Source: Spirosoma fluviale (GTDB lineage: Bacteria; Bacteroidota; Bacteroidia; Cytophagales; Spirosomataceae). Taken from it: DNA of 64,000 nt. Of this stretch, positions 8,221 through 16,577 are shown one piece after another; within the stretch, counting starts at the first letter, position 1; each line of letters begins with the position of its first letter. The DNA is taken from contig CAMDRO010000008.1 in the NCBI GenBank assembly GCA_945906795.1, forward strand, positions 1 through 64,000, read 5' to 3'. The position numbers and the translations under genes are program-made. Below the pieces are notes generated by a model. The model did no database searches and was not told the origin of the DNA. It saw nothing but the letters and a program-made list of their open reading frames with translations.

Positions 8221-8562
8221 ATGAAAAATTTCATCGCAGCTTTTATGTTTGCTGCTACCATGTCTGTCGCTTCTGTCGCCTCCGCTGCAGAATTAACCTC
8301 GCCTGTCAATATCGAACAAGTAGGTAAAATGAAATTCCTCGTTCGCACTGAACCTAAATCATCTCTCATTGTCATTATTTATGATGCAGAAAATAATATC
8401 CTTTATAATGAGCAAATTTCTAGCCAGAAATTATTTAGCTTCGCTGACCTTTCAGATGGAAAATATAGAATGGAAGTATTAGACTCTCGCAAGAAATTAG
8501 TTCAATCAAAATCTTTTAATATCCAAACAGAAGTGAAACGCGACTTAGTTGCGATCCAATAA
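8221..8562 (+). CDS. Small secreted protein, Ig-like/DUF3244-like
   Basis: 113 residues. The signal peptide (hydrophobic 5-18, then VASVASA-A) predicts export and cleavage near residue 22. The mature 90 residues read as a compact beta-sandwich: alternating strands (SSLIVIIYDAENNILYNEQI, then YRMEVLDSRKKLVQSKSFNI) resembling the small extracellular Ig-like domains of DUF3244-type and similar Bacteroidota proteins. No enzymatic motif is visible. It has its own consensus promoter (8141-8169) and a strong terminator, so it forms a monocistronic unit that may be well expressed. Function unknown. Confidence 0.75.
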   Translation: MKNFIAAFMFAATMSVASVASAAELTSPVNIEQVGKMKFLVRTEPKSSLIVIIYDAENNILYNEQISSQKLFSFADLSDGKYRMEVLDSRKKLVQSKSFNIQTEVKRDLVAIQ

Positions 8563-8586
8563 TATTTTGAAAAATTAAGGGTAAAG

Positions 8587-8612
8587 AGGCGCAGAGATTC
8601 TGCGCCTTTTTC
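8587..8612 (+). terminator. Intrinsic terminator of the small secreted protein gene
   Basis: Perfect 9-bp stem AGGCGCAGA / TCTGCGCCT with a 3-base loop, followed directly by TTTTT, 25 bases after the stop codon. Confidence 0.85.
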
Positions 8613-8653
8613 TGTATTTTCGTGGCCCAATTACACGCGATAAAAAAGAAAAT

Positions 8654-10930
8654 ATGGATTTTTTGGATGGCTTAAATGAGCCCCAACGACAAGCTGTTGA
8701 GTATATAGAAGGACCCCTCATGATTATCGCTGGCGCGGGGTCTGGCAAAACAAGAGTACTGACTTATCGGACCGCTTATTTAATCCAAAATGGAGTTGAC
8801 CCATTTTCTATTTTGCTTTTGACTTTTACCAATAAAGCAGCCGGTGAAATGCGCCATCGCATCGAAACGGTCATCGGCGGCCAAGCAAAAAATATTTGGA
8901 TGGGAACTTTCCACTCCGTATTTGCCAAAATATTGCGTTTCGAAGGAGGGAAATTAGGCTACACATCCAACTTCTCCATTTATGATACCGATGACTCAAA
9001 ATCCCTTATTCGGGCGCTCGTCAAAGAGCAAAATTTAGACGATAAAGTATATAAAGTTAACCTGGTTTTAAATCGAATTTCAAATGCGAAAAATCGGCTC
9101 ATCAGCCCCGAGCAATACCTAGCCTCCTCCATTGTAGAACAGGAGGATCGGTACGCTAAAATTCCGATGATGGGCACCTTATATAAATCCTATTGTTTGC
9201 GCTGCTTTCAAGCCAATGCCATGGATTTCGACGACCTATTATACCAAACCAACATCCTTTTTAGAGATCATTTAGATGTTTTGAACAAGTACCAACATAA
9301 ATTTAAACATGTGATGGTGGATGAGTTTCAAGACACCAATGTTTCCCAATATTTAATTACCAAAAAACTTGCCGCAGTCAACCGAAACATATGTGTGGTA
9401 GGCGACGATGCTCAAAGTATTTACGCATTTCGTGGGGCCGACATCCAAAATATTCTAAATTTTGAACGTGATTATTCCGATTTGAAAACCATCAAACTGG
9501 AAGAAAATTATCGGTCCACCAAAGCAATTGTCGCCGTAGCCAATTCCATCATTGCGCGAAATAAAAGCCAATTAAAAAAGGATGTGTTTACGTCCAATGA
9601 AGAAGGGGAACAAATAGAAATTATACGAGCAGGTTCTGATAATGATGAAGGCAGAATTATTGCTTCTACGATTTTTGAGGCAAGACAAAAAGATGGGCTC
9701 AAATGGTCAGATTTTGCCATTTTATATCGTACGAATGCCCAATCCCGCTCTTTTGAAGAATCTTTGCGCCGATTAAACATCAACTACCGAATCATAGGAG
9801 GCCTTTCTTTTTATCAAAGAAAAGAAATCAAAGATGTCTTAGCTTACCTTCGTTTTGTCGTGAATCAAAATGACGAAGAAGCTTTCAAGCGAATTATCAA
9901 CCTTCCCAAAAGAGGTATCGGCGATACTAGCATCGCAAAAATTTCAGTGACCGCAGCCGAACACAAAGTCTCTGTTTGGGAAGTGGTTAGCCACATCAAC
10001 CAATATCCAGGGGCAAGAGGGGGCGCATCGATTGAAAATTTTGCTGACCTCATAAAATCCTTTAAACTGCTAGTGGAAGTCGAACAAAAAGATGCCTATG
10101 AAGTGGCTTCCCATGTGGCTAAAGCCTCAGGTTTAGTTAGAGAATTGTATGAAGATAAAACGGTAGAAGGACTTGCCCGCTACCAAAACGTTCAAGAACT
10201 ACTCAATGCCATCAAGCAATTTGTCGACTCGGAAGAAAATGAAGACAAATCACTCAGTACTTTCCTGCAGTCTGTGTCCCTGTTGACGAACGCAGATACC
10301 AACGAAGACCCCAATGATCGCGATAAAGTAACCCTCATGACGGTGCACTCCGCCAAAGGCCTTGAATTTAAAAATGTATTTTTAGTTGGCCTAGAGGAAG
10401 ATTTATTCCCGAGCCAAATGATGCTTCAAAGTCAGGCCGACCTGGAAGAAGAACGAAGATTGTTTTATGTGGCCATCACTCGAGCAGAAAAAAAATTGAT
10501 GATTTCCTATGCGGAATCCAGGTATCAATTTGGCCGACTAAAAAGTTGTGAGCCCAGTAGGTTCTTAGATGAATTAGATTCTACCTACCTGAAAATGGCG
10601 AAGACATCAGGGAAAAAGGAGATCAGTTCTTTTAGACCCGTGCAAAAAACAGGATTTGTGGAAAAATCTACCTCTCCTTCTGCAGCACAGCTCATTCAAA
10701 AGCCCCAGCAAAACACGAATTACCAGCATGTTCCTTCCTCAGATTTCAAGCAAACTGATGCTTTACAGTTAAAGGAAGGCCAACGGGTGGAACATCAAAA
10801 ATTCGGATTTGGTAGTATTAAAAAACTAGAGATTAATGGCGCTGAAAGAAAAGCCCACATCGTTTTCGAAAAGGGGATAGGAGAAAAAGTACTCTTGCTT
10901 AGTTTCGCGAAACTGATGGTGATTGAATAA
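8654..10930 (+). CDS. uvrD: UvrD/PcrA-type superfamily I DNA helicase
   Basis: 758 residues. Motifs in order: Q motif LNEPQRQAV (7-15), Walker A AGAGSGKTR (26-34), motif Ia TFTNKAAGEM (58-66), Walker B VDEFQDT (222-228), GDDAQSIYAFRGA (motif III), EENYRST (motif IV), MTVHSAKGLEFKNVFLVGLEE (motif V) and VAITRAEKKL (motif VI). The C-terminal segment after about residue 705 (GQRVEHQKFGFG..) is the Tudor-like module of UvrD/PcrA that contacts RNA polymerase. The enzyme unwinds 3'-5' in excision repair and removes stalled complexes. It ends exactly where the convergent lipoprotein gene ends (10930/10931), with no terminator between them. Confidence 0.95.
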   Translation: MDFLDGLNEPQRQAVEYIEGPLMIIAGAGSGKTRVLTYRTAYLIQNGVDPFSILLLTFTNKAAGEMRHRIETVIGGQAKNIWMGTFHSVFAKILRFEGGKLGYTSNFSIYDTDDSKSLIRALVKEQNLDDKVYKVNLVLNRISNAKNRLISPEQYLASSIVEQEDRYAKIPMMGTLYKSYCLRCFQANAMDFDDLLYQTNILFRDHLDVLNKYQHKFKHVMVDEFQDTNVSQYLITKKLAAVNRNICVVGDDAQSIYAFRGADIQNILNFERDYSDLKTIKLEENYRSTKAIVAVANSIIARNKSQLKKDVFTSNEEGEQIEIIRAGSDNDEGRIIASTIFEARQKDGLKWSDFAILYRTNAQSRSFEESLRRLNINYRIIGGLSFYQRKEIKDVLAYLRFVVNQNDEEAFKRIINLPKRGIGDTSIAKISVTAAEHKVSVWEVVSHINQYPGARGGASIENFADLIKSFKLLVEVEQKDAYEVASHVAKASGLVRELYEDKTVEGLARYQNVQELLNAIKQFVDSEENEDKSLSTFLQSVSLLTNADTNEDPNDRDKVTLMTVHSAKGLEFKNVFLVGLEEDLFPSQMMLQSQADLEEERRLFYVAITRAEKKLMISYAESRYQFGRLKSCEPSRFLDELDSTYLKMAKTSGKKEISSFRPVQKTGFVEKSTSPSAAQLIQKPQQNTNYQHVPSSDFKQTDALQLKEGQRVEHQKFGFGSIKKLEINGAERKAHIVFEKGIGEKVLLLSFAKLMVIE

Positions 10931-11881
10931 CTATTTCTTCTTATAAAAGTATAATCGGACTGGATCCGATGATCCCAACTCAGATATCGTATAATACCCA
11001 TTTCCATCAGCAGCAAAAGCAATGCCTTCGCCTTGATCTTCCATTTTATAAGGAACGGTTTTAGGTGCACGTGAAAGGGCGTCAGAAATAGTTTCCCCCG
11101 TCTTTCTTTTCCAATAGTACACTTCATAATAGTTTTTAACTAAAATTTCTGAGTTGTCAGGGGAAATAGACCCGCCTGTAATATACGCTGCGGTTACAAA
11201 CTTAGAATCCGTAGAAATTGGTTTTGAAAAATCTAATTCACGAACAAATTCGGCTTTAGTAGTTCCACCTGCGACCACGCTGGAAGCAACAATTTTATAA
11301 AGTCGCTTATTGTTTTCTCTTTTACTGATGATAAAAATATCTTTGGTTTTTTGGTCGACCAATAAGCATTCCATATCCCTGGCTCCATCAGATAAGGTAA
11401 ATGTCAATTTACTAACCTGTGAAATTGTATTCGATAAAGGAGTATTTGCATCCACAACGGGCTCTTTACACCAGTACAAAGCGTATGAGGAGTAATTCGC
11501 ATTATTATCCCCAAAGTCGGCCAGATAAAGAGTCGCCGAGCCATCAGTCTCACTCACAATTCCCATATCCTCCCAATCTCGATTTTCTGCCCCTTGTAAT
11601 TTAAATTCCCGTTTTCCCTTGCCATAACTATCGATCAGAAAAATTCTATTTTCATCCCCAGAGTCATTATGAGCCCATAAAAATCCTGCATTTTTTCTGC
11701 TGGCCACTAGGCCTGAAACCTCCTTTAATGAGGAGTTTTCAATAAGTCCCCGGTCTTCATATTCAGCATAATTTGATTCAATATTGCTAACTCCTAGATC
11801 AGGTGTGGGTGTTTGACTAGGCTCACAAGCGGTCAGCAAAAAGCAAAAACTCAATAAAAAAAATACTTTATTTTTCATCAT
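10931..11881 (-). CDS. Lipoprotein with beta-propeller-like repeats, function unknown
   Basis: 316 residues, signal peptide with lipobox LTAC (Cys19). The mature part has blade-like motifs: SGLVASRKNAGFLWAHNDSG, IFLIDSYGKGKREFKL, GAENRDWEDMGI and GYYTISELGSS. The HNDSG plus RDWEDM combination is common in bacterial secreted propellers related to SMP-30/YncE or esterase-like phytase folds, often with calcium. The gene begins inside the end of gldE (14-base overlap from ATG 11881; ATG 11878 is an equal alternative), so it is probably co-transcribed with it. The usual partner after gldE is gldD, and this protein is not recognisably GldD. Function unknown. Confidence 0.65.
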   Translation of the reverse strand: MMKNKVFFLLSFCFLLTACEPSQTPTPDLGVSNIESNYAEYEDRGLIENSSLKEVSGLVASRKNAGFLWAHNDSGDENRIFLIDSYGKGKREFKLQGAENRDWEDMGIVSETDGSATLYLADFGDNNANYSSYALYWCKEPVVDANTPLSNTISQVSKLTFTLSDGARDMECLLVDQKTKDIFIISKRENNKRLYKIVASSVVAGGTTKAEFVRELDFSKPISTDSKFVTAAYITGGSISPDNSEILVKNYYEVYYWKRKTGETISDALSRAPKTVPYKMEDQGEGIAFAADGNGYYTISELGSSDPVRLYFYKKK

Positions 11882-13232
11882 TAAGATTATTCGGCTCAGT
11901 CAAAGGCTTATCTATTTTTATAGTCGCCTTGATCTTTTTAATTCTTCTCGTATCCACCGATTGCACTTTGAAGGTAAAAGGTTCAAAAACCAATTCTTCA
12001 TTGGCATGAGGAATTCGACCAAACAATTCAATCAAAAATCCACCAAGTGTTTCACTTTCTCCCTTCTTTTCTTCAAAATGGCTTACATCAAAATCAAATA
12101 TTTTTGAGAAATCATTTAAGGATGTTTTCGCCTCAAAGATGTAATTATGTTCATCTAATTTTTTGTAATCTACCTCATCATCGTCAAATTCATCATTAAT
12201 CTCACCTAAAATCTCTTCGATAATATCCTCCATGGTCACCAGACCTTCTGTTTCCCCATATTCATTAACAACGATTGCCATGTGAACCCGCTTTTCTTGG
12301 AAATCATATAATAAGTCGTCAATTTTTTTATTCTCTGGAACAAAAAACGGCTGATGCAATAATGAAACCCAATCAAAATTTTCATCTTGGTCTATATCCT
12401 TTAACAAATCTTTGATGTACAAAATCCCTTCGATTTTATCGATGGTCTCTGCATATACTGGAATTCTAGAATAGCCATTTTTGTTCACCTTGTCCATCAG
12501 TTCATGAAAATCCATTTCGGTATCCAAGGCCATGATATCCCTACGCGCTTTCATAACCGATTTTACAGACGTGTTTCCAAAATTTAAAATCCCTCTTAGA
12601 ATGTCCTTTTCCATTTCAGATGTATTTTCATCCGTGGTAATTTCCAAAGCCTGATTTAATTCATGAGTTGTCAGTGTATAGGACTTTCGCTTGATTTTTT
12701 TCTCAATCAGGCTTGACAAGCCCAACAAGACCTTGGATAAAGGGGAAAAAATGAACGTAAAAAAATGAATTAATGGGGCGGTATATCTGGCAAAATTCAG
12801 GTTGTTTTGTTGGGCCCATACTTTAGGAATTAGTTCCCCAAAAAAAGCAATGATAAAAGTAACCCCAAATAATAAAAACAACGTAACCAGTAATGTTCCC
12901 ATCGACTGAGGGCCCAAAACTAATTCGGTTAAGTAATTTGTCAATGTGATAAAAATGATATTGACAAAATTTATCGCAATCAATAAGGTGGCCAGAAGTT
13001 GCTGAGGACTTTCTAATAGATGACTCACGGCCTTTTCTGAGGCTCCTTCACTCTCTCTTAAACTAGTTCTTTGCTCTGCATTTAATGAAAAAAAGGCCAC
13101 TTCGGAGCCCGAAAGCAAGGCAGAAAGTAACAATAAAATGATTAAAATCCCCCCTATAAGAAAATAGGTGCTTGCATTAGCTGCTGGGTTAATCAATAAT
13201 AACAGGGGTATGGGATAGGGGTCGGGGTCCAT
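11868..13232 (-). CDS. gldE: Gliding-motility-associated protein GldE (CNNM/CBS/CorC domains)
   Basis: 454 residues. The N-terminus has about four membrane segments of the CNNM/DUF21 type (FLIGGILIILLLLSALLSGSEVAFFSL onward). A CBS pair follows at about 210-330 (MKARRDIMALD, YSRIPVYAETIDKIEGILYIKDLL, VNEYGETEGLVTMEDIIEEILGEI), then a CorC/HlyC domain at the C-terminus. The family resembles magnesium/cobalt efflux proteins. GldE is the Bacteroidota version, linked genetically to GldD in gliding and type IX secretion. The ssb-mutY neighbourhood is the usual one for gldE. A TAAATTTG -7 box at 13254-13261 just past the ssb terminator could give it its own promoter. A general CorC-type transporter is the alternative. 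Confidence 0.82.
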   Translation of the reverse strand: MDPDPYPIPLLLLINPAANASTYFLIGGILIILLLLSALLSGSEVAFFSLNAEQRTSLRESEGASEKAVSHLLESPQQLLATLLIAINFVNIIFITLTNYLTELVLGPQSMGTLLVTLFLLFGVTFIIAFFGELIPKVWAQQNNLNFARYTAPLIHFFTFIFSPLSKVLLGLSSLIEKKIKRKSYTLTTHELNQALEITTDENTSEMEKDILRGILNFGNTSVKSVMKARRDIMALDTEMDFHELMDKVNKNGYSRIPVYAETIDKIEGILYIKDLLKDIDQDENFDWVSLLHQPFFVPENKKIDDLLYDFQEKRVHMAIVVNEYGETEGLVTMEDIIEEILGEINDEFDDDEVDYKKLDEHNYIFEAKTSLNDFSKIFDFDVSHFEEKKGESETLGGFLIELFGRIPHANEELVFEPFTFKVQSVDTRRIKKIKATIKIDKPLTEPNNLNDEK

Positions 13233-13262
13233 ATTAATTAGGTACTATAAAAACAAATTTAC

Positions 13263-13299
13263 AAAAAAGGGAATATGTTTTGATCAGATTCCCTTTTTT
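13263..13299 (-). terminator. Terminator downstream of ssb
   Basis: A 12-bp stem AAAAAAGGGAAT (13263-13274) / ATTCCCTTTTTT (13288-13299), A/T-flanked on both sides so it could work in either direction. It sits 9 bases past the ssb stop. Confidence 0.7.
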
Positions 13300-13308
13300 A
13301 ATAGAAAT

Positions 13309-13767
13309 TTAAAATGGAAGATCGTCACCTTCTTCCATCATAGGAGGGAACGCATTTCCATTATTGGCCGATTCACCCAAAGAAACCGTTTCTGGCTTTG
13401 GCCTCGGTTCTGGAGAATCGCCTAACGGCCGATCATTTTTACTGCCAATTAAGTTCATGGATGTAGCCCGAATACGGTAACCTCTCATGGTGGCACCTGA
13501 TTTATCTTGCCATTCTTCAGAGCGAATTTTGCCTTCGATATACACTTGATTTCCTTTCTTAAGATATTGCTCAGCGATGGTGGCTAAATTATCCCATAAT
13601 TCCACTCGGTGCCATTCCGTCTGTTCCACTCGTTGGCCATCCTTACCCGTATAAGATTCCGAAGTAGCAATATTAATATTCGCCACTTTCACGCCACTAG
13701 GAAGCGCCCTTACTTCAGGATCTCCTCCTAAATTCCCTAGTATAATTACTTTGTTTACACCTGCCAT
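13309..13767 (-). CDS. ssb: Single-stranded DNA-binding protein
   Basis: 152 residues. The OB fold occupies about 4-110 ([49 protein letters not shown]). A Pro/Gly-rich linker and the acidic tip EEGDDLPF follow, the tail that recruits repair and replication partners. Length and tail are normal for the family. It lies between mutY and gldE in the order common in Bacteroidota, with a terminator downstream. Confidence 0.95.
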   Translation of the reverse strand: MAGVNKVIILGNLGGDPEVRALPSGVKVANINIATSESYTGKDGQRVEQTEWHRVELWDNLATIAEQYLKKGNQVYIEGKIRSEEWQDKSGATMRGYRIRATSMNLIGSKNDRPLGDSPEPRPKPETVSLGESANNGNAFPPMMEEGDDLPF

Positions 13768-13833
13768 AATATTGATTTTTTTGAGTTAGGTAGACAAAAA
13801 ACCTTGTCCGCTATAAAGGTAATTTTGTTTAAG

Positions 13834-14913
13834 TTAAAACAAATTCTTCAATTCTAAATTATCAGTTATTAGATTTAAAAGCAATACTGGTTTTGCCAAA
13901 TTAGTAAAGTCCTGAGGCTCTATCCATCGAAACTGATCATTTTCTGGGGTCTCAAAATGATCATCAACTTGGACAAACCAGGCTTGGCAAAATATTTTTT
14001 GATGACTTAACAAATGTGTTGGCGGTGACACCAAGGACGTAATTAGGCTTTGCTTGCCTAAACCTGCAAGCACACTGTCCTTCCCTATTACTTCGTCTAA
14101 AGATTGAACATGGGGCAACTCGACCAAGTAAAACTCCCAAAGTCCCTGCCAAATGTCCTTAGATGCTCGTTGGCGCACTAAAATTTTCCCCTTTTTTTCA
14201 ATAATGAAATAAGCAAAAAACCGTTCCTTTTGGCTCTTTTTCTTGGATTTCACAGGCAATTCCTGAACTCGATTTTCTGAAAAAGCGACACAGCTAAATT
14301 GCAATGGGCAGGTGGAACAAGTAGGAGAAGGCGAACATTGCAGACTACCAAATTCCATAATGGCTTGGTTGAAAATGGCTGGCTGATCAATTGGAATCAA
14401 CTCCTCAGCCAAATCAGTGAACGTTTTTCTTGCGGATGAATGTAAAATATCTACCTGAATCCCAAAATACCGAGCAAGGATTCGAAAGACATTGCCATCG
14501 ACCACAGGCTTGGGTTCATTAAACGCAAAAGATGCAATAGCGGCAGCCGTATAAGGTCCTATTCCAGGTAATTTTATCAAGTCCGCATAGGTCGATGGAA
14601 ATTTGCCGCCCGCCTCTGCAATAATTTTTGCTGTTTTGTGCAAGTTTCTCGCCCGACTATAATACCCTAAGCCTTGCCAAAGTCTAAATAAATAATCTTC
14701 ATCGGCGTTTGCCAAATCTAAAACGCTTGGAAATGCATCTAATAGCCGATGAAAATAAGGCAATCCTTGAGCTACGCGTGTTTGTTGGAGTATTATCTCC
14801 GACAACCAAATCACATAAGGGTCTCTCGTTTGTCTCCATGGTAAATCTCGGGCATTTTGGGAATACCAAGTAATGATTGTTTCGGAAAAAGGATGTTGCA
14901 ATGGCTTTGACAT
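13834..14913 (-). CDS. mutY: A/G-specific adenine glycosylase MutY
   Basis: 359 residues. The HhH-GPD core has SEIILQQTRV (catalytic Glu39), the helix-hairpin-helix LPGIGPYTAAAI (115-126) and VDGNVFR with Asp139. The 4Fe-4S loop cysteines are C193, C199, C202 and C208, so the first spacing is five residues rather than the six of E. coli MutY. The C-terminal ~130 residues form the NUDIX-like domain that recognises 8-oxoguanine. The enzyme removes A mispaired with 8-oxoG. It heads the minus-strand unit mutY-ssb-gldE and is divergent from the HU gene. Confidence 0.93.
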   Translation of the reverse strand: MSKPLQHPFSETIITWYSQNARDLPWRQTRDPYVIWLSEIILQQTRVAQGLPYFHRLLDAFPSVLDLANADEDYLFRLWQGLGYYSRARNLHKTAKIIAEAGGKFPSTYADLIKLPGIGPYTAAAIASFAFNEPKPVVDGNVFRILARYFGIQVDILHSSARKTFTDLAEELIPIDQPAIFNQAIMEFGSLQCSPSPTCSTCPLQFSCVAFSENRVQELPVKSKKKSQKERFFAYFIIEKKGKILVRQRASKDIWQGLWEFYLVELPHVQSLDEVIGKDSVLAGLGKQSLITSLVSPPTHLLSHQKIFCQAWFVQVDDHFETPENDQFRWIEPQDFTNLAKPVLLLNLITDNLELKNLF

Positions 14914-14995
14914 GTAAAAATCAAAGATACAAGATTTCCTCCTTTTTGATATAATGTGGTCAGATCGAAAAAAATCATTTTATTACGGTAAACAC

Positions 14996-15026
14996 TTGCC
15001 TCTCTTAAAGAAAAGCATTACTTTTG
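14996..15026 (+). promoter_or_regulatory. Promoter of the HU-like gene
   Basis: TTG (14996-14998), a 20-base spacer, TACTTTTG (15019-15026): a full Bacteroidota consensus. Transcription would start near 15032, about 50 bases before the GTG start. Confidence 0.65.
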
Positions 15027-15081
15027 TGTCCCTTTTACAAGAGAAGGATTTATTATTTTTGAATTTAACGCATTAATTACC

Positions 15082-15375
15082 GTGACTAAGGCAGATGTAA
15101 TTGCTGAGATTTCCAGCAAAACAGGAATTGACAAAAAAGATGTTTCTGAAACGTTAGAAAATTTCTTCCAAGTAGTAAAAGATAATTTGGCCAACCAAGA
15201 AAACATTTATGTTCGTGGGTTTGGAAGTTTTATCAATAAAAAAAGGGCCAAGAAAATTGCTCGAAATATTTCAAAAAATACTTCGATCACGATTGAGGAA
15301 CATTATGTACCTAGCTTTAAACCAGCAAAGGTCTTTATAGAACAAATAAAAACGAGCACTGACCCGGCTAAATAA
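15082..15375 (+). CDS. HU/IHF-family DNA-binding protein
   Basis: 97 residues from a GTG start; TKADVIAEISSKTGIDKKDV is the canonical family N-terminus and no in-frame ATG lies nearby. The beta-arm region has GFGSFINKKRAKKIARNI, then IEEHYVPSFKPAK. It bends and compacts DNA as a dimer. The gene follows a consensus promoter and leads into a TPR protein 29 bases downstream. Whether it is best called HU or IHF cannot be decided from sequence. Confidence 0.92.
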   Translation: MTKADVIAEISSKTGIDKKDVSETLENFFQVVKDNLANQENIYVRGFGSFINKKRAKKIARNISKNTSITIEEHYVPSFKPAKVFIEQIKTSTDPAK

Positions 15376-15404
15376 AAAGATCACTCTTTTTAAGGTCTTT
15401 TAAA

Positions 15405-16256
15405 ATGAATAAAAAGCTTGCCATTATTTTATTTATTGGACTTGGGTTAGTTGCGCTAATTTCTCAATTACGGAAGGGAAATGTAACTGCAAAAACGGAA
15501 TCCACCGCGAATGGGGGTGCCAATCGAGACGCGAATGGTAAAAAATCGGAAATAGATTCGTCCAAAACGGAAGAAATGCATGCTGAGCCGTTGACCCCAG
15601 GCCAACAAAAACAGATTGCGACTTTAAAATCTTCCTTAAAGAGTGCATCAACTGAATCAAGCCAAGCGCTTGCATTAGAAAAATTGATGCGTGCTTTTAT
15701 GGAGTTTTCTAAATATGATAGTGCAGCTATTTATGCTGGCCAATTTTCGGATTCACATCCGGGAATCACTCATGTATTAAGAGCTGGACAAGCTTATTTT
15801 GAAGCTCAAGCCTACGCCATTAATCTTAAAAAAGCTAGCTTGATGGGGGAAAAGGCAAGATTTTATTTTGAAAAAGCATTGACGCAAGATCCAAATAACC
15901 TGTTGGTTAAAACAAATCTTGCCATGACCTATGTAGACACACCCACTCCTATGAAAGGCATAACGCTGCTTAGGGAGGTGATTGAACAAGAGCCCACATA
16001 CATTCCGGCCTTGTTTAATTTAGGAATTCTGTCGATCAAGTCAAATCAATTTGGCAAAGGCCAAGAAAGATTTGCACAGATATTGAAGCTGGATCCAAGC
16101 AATTACAAAGCCGCATTAAATCTCGGTTTTTGTTTGGCACAGTTAGATAAAAAAGAGGAGGCTAAAAAAGTTCTCAAAGAAGTTGTTACGAAAAGTAAGA
16201 ACCCTCAAGAAACAAAAGCCGCTAAAGAACTGCTAGCAGAAATGCAGCAAAAATAG
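15405..16256 (+). CDS. Membrane-anchored TPR protein
   Basis: 283 residues: one N-terminal membrane segment (5-20, AIILFIGLGLVALISQ), a low-complexity Ala/Gly/Asn/Lys linker, then TPR repeats from about 70 to 275 (e.g. AIYAGQFSDSHPGITHVLRAG, LFNLGILSIKSNQFGKG, ALNLGFCLAQLDKKEEA). It is probably a periplasmic scaffold anchored to the inner membrane. It lies between the HU gene and rng, a conserved neighbourhood in Cytophagales as far as I recall. No specific partner is known. Confidence 0.8.
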   Translation: MNKKLAIILFIGLGLVALISQLRKGNVTAKTESTANGGANRDANGKKSEIDSSKTEEMHAEPLTPGQQKQIATLKSSLKSASTESSQALALEKLMRAFMEFSKYDSAAIYAGQFSDSHPGITHVLRAGQAYFEAQAYAINLKKASLMGEKARFYFEKALTQDPNNLLVKTNLAMTYVDTPTPMKGITLLREVIEQEPTYIPALFNLGILSIKSNQFGKGQERFAQILKLDPSNYKAALNLGFCLAQLDKKEEAKKVLKEVVTKSKNPQETKAAKELLAEMQQK

Positions 16257-16337
16257 TATAGACAATATTTGTCTGAACAAAAAAATAAAGTTGAAAATCA
16301 GCTTTAAAAATTATTTAAACATTAAAAGCTAAAAGGT

Positions 16338-16427
16338 ATGCCTTGCGGAAAAAAAAGAAAACGTCATAAGATTTCAACTCACAAGAGAAAGAAACGTCTA
16401 CGTAAAAATCGTCACAAGAAGAAGTAG
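16338..16427 (+). CDS. Tiny basic protein of the COX24/AURKAIP1 type, probable ribosome-associated
   Basis: A 29-residue frame, ATG 16338 to TAG 16425-16427, too short for usual gene-calling cut-offs. The product starts MPCGKKRKRHK and ends KKRLRKNRHKKK, with about 18 Lys/Arg residues. MPCGKKRKRHKxxTHKRKKR is the pattern of the AURKAIP1/COX24 C-terminal domain proteins found in Bacteroidota next to the HU/rng genes. In mitochondria the same domain belongs to a small-subunit ribosomal protein (mS38). A ribosomal role here is inferred. It sits 81 bases after the TPR gene and just before a hairpin terminator. Confidence 0.78.
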   Translation: MPCGKKRKRHKISTHKRKKRLRKNRHKKK

Positions 16428-16475
16428 TGTATTGATTGCAATTTCCACTGGAAATGTAATTAGGTAGCGCAAGAA

Positions 16476-16510
16476 CAGGCCTTTTATCATCAGATAAAGA
16501 GCCTGCTTTT
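16476..16510 (+). terminator. Terminator of the HU-TPR-COX24 unit
   Basis: Hairpin CAGGCCTTTTATC / GATAAAGAGCCTG (one mismatch, one G-T pair) with loop ATCA, followed by CTTTT. It separates the small basic protein from rng. Confidence 0.6.
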
Positions 16511-16577
16511 GGCGTTAAATTTGTTGTATATTTTAAAGGGCTTATAGCTCTGACACACATTCTTCTTAAATAAACTT

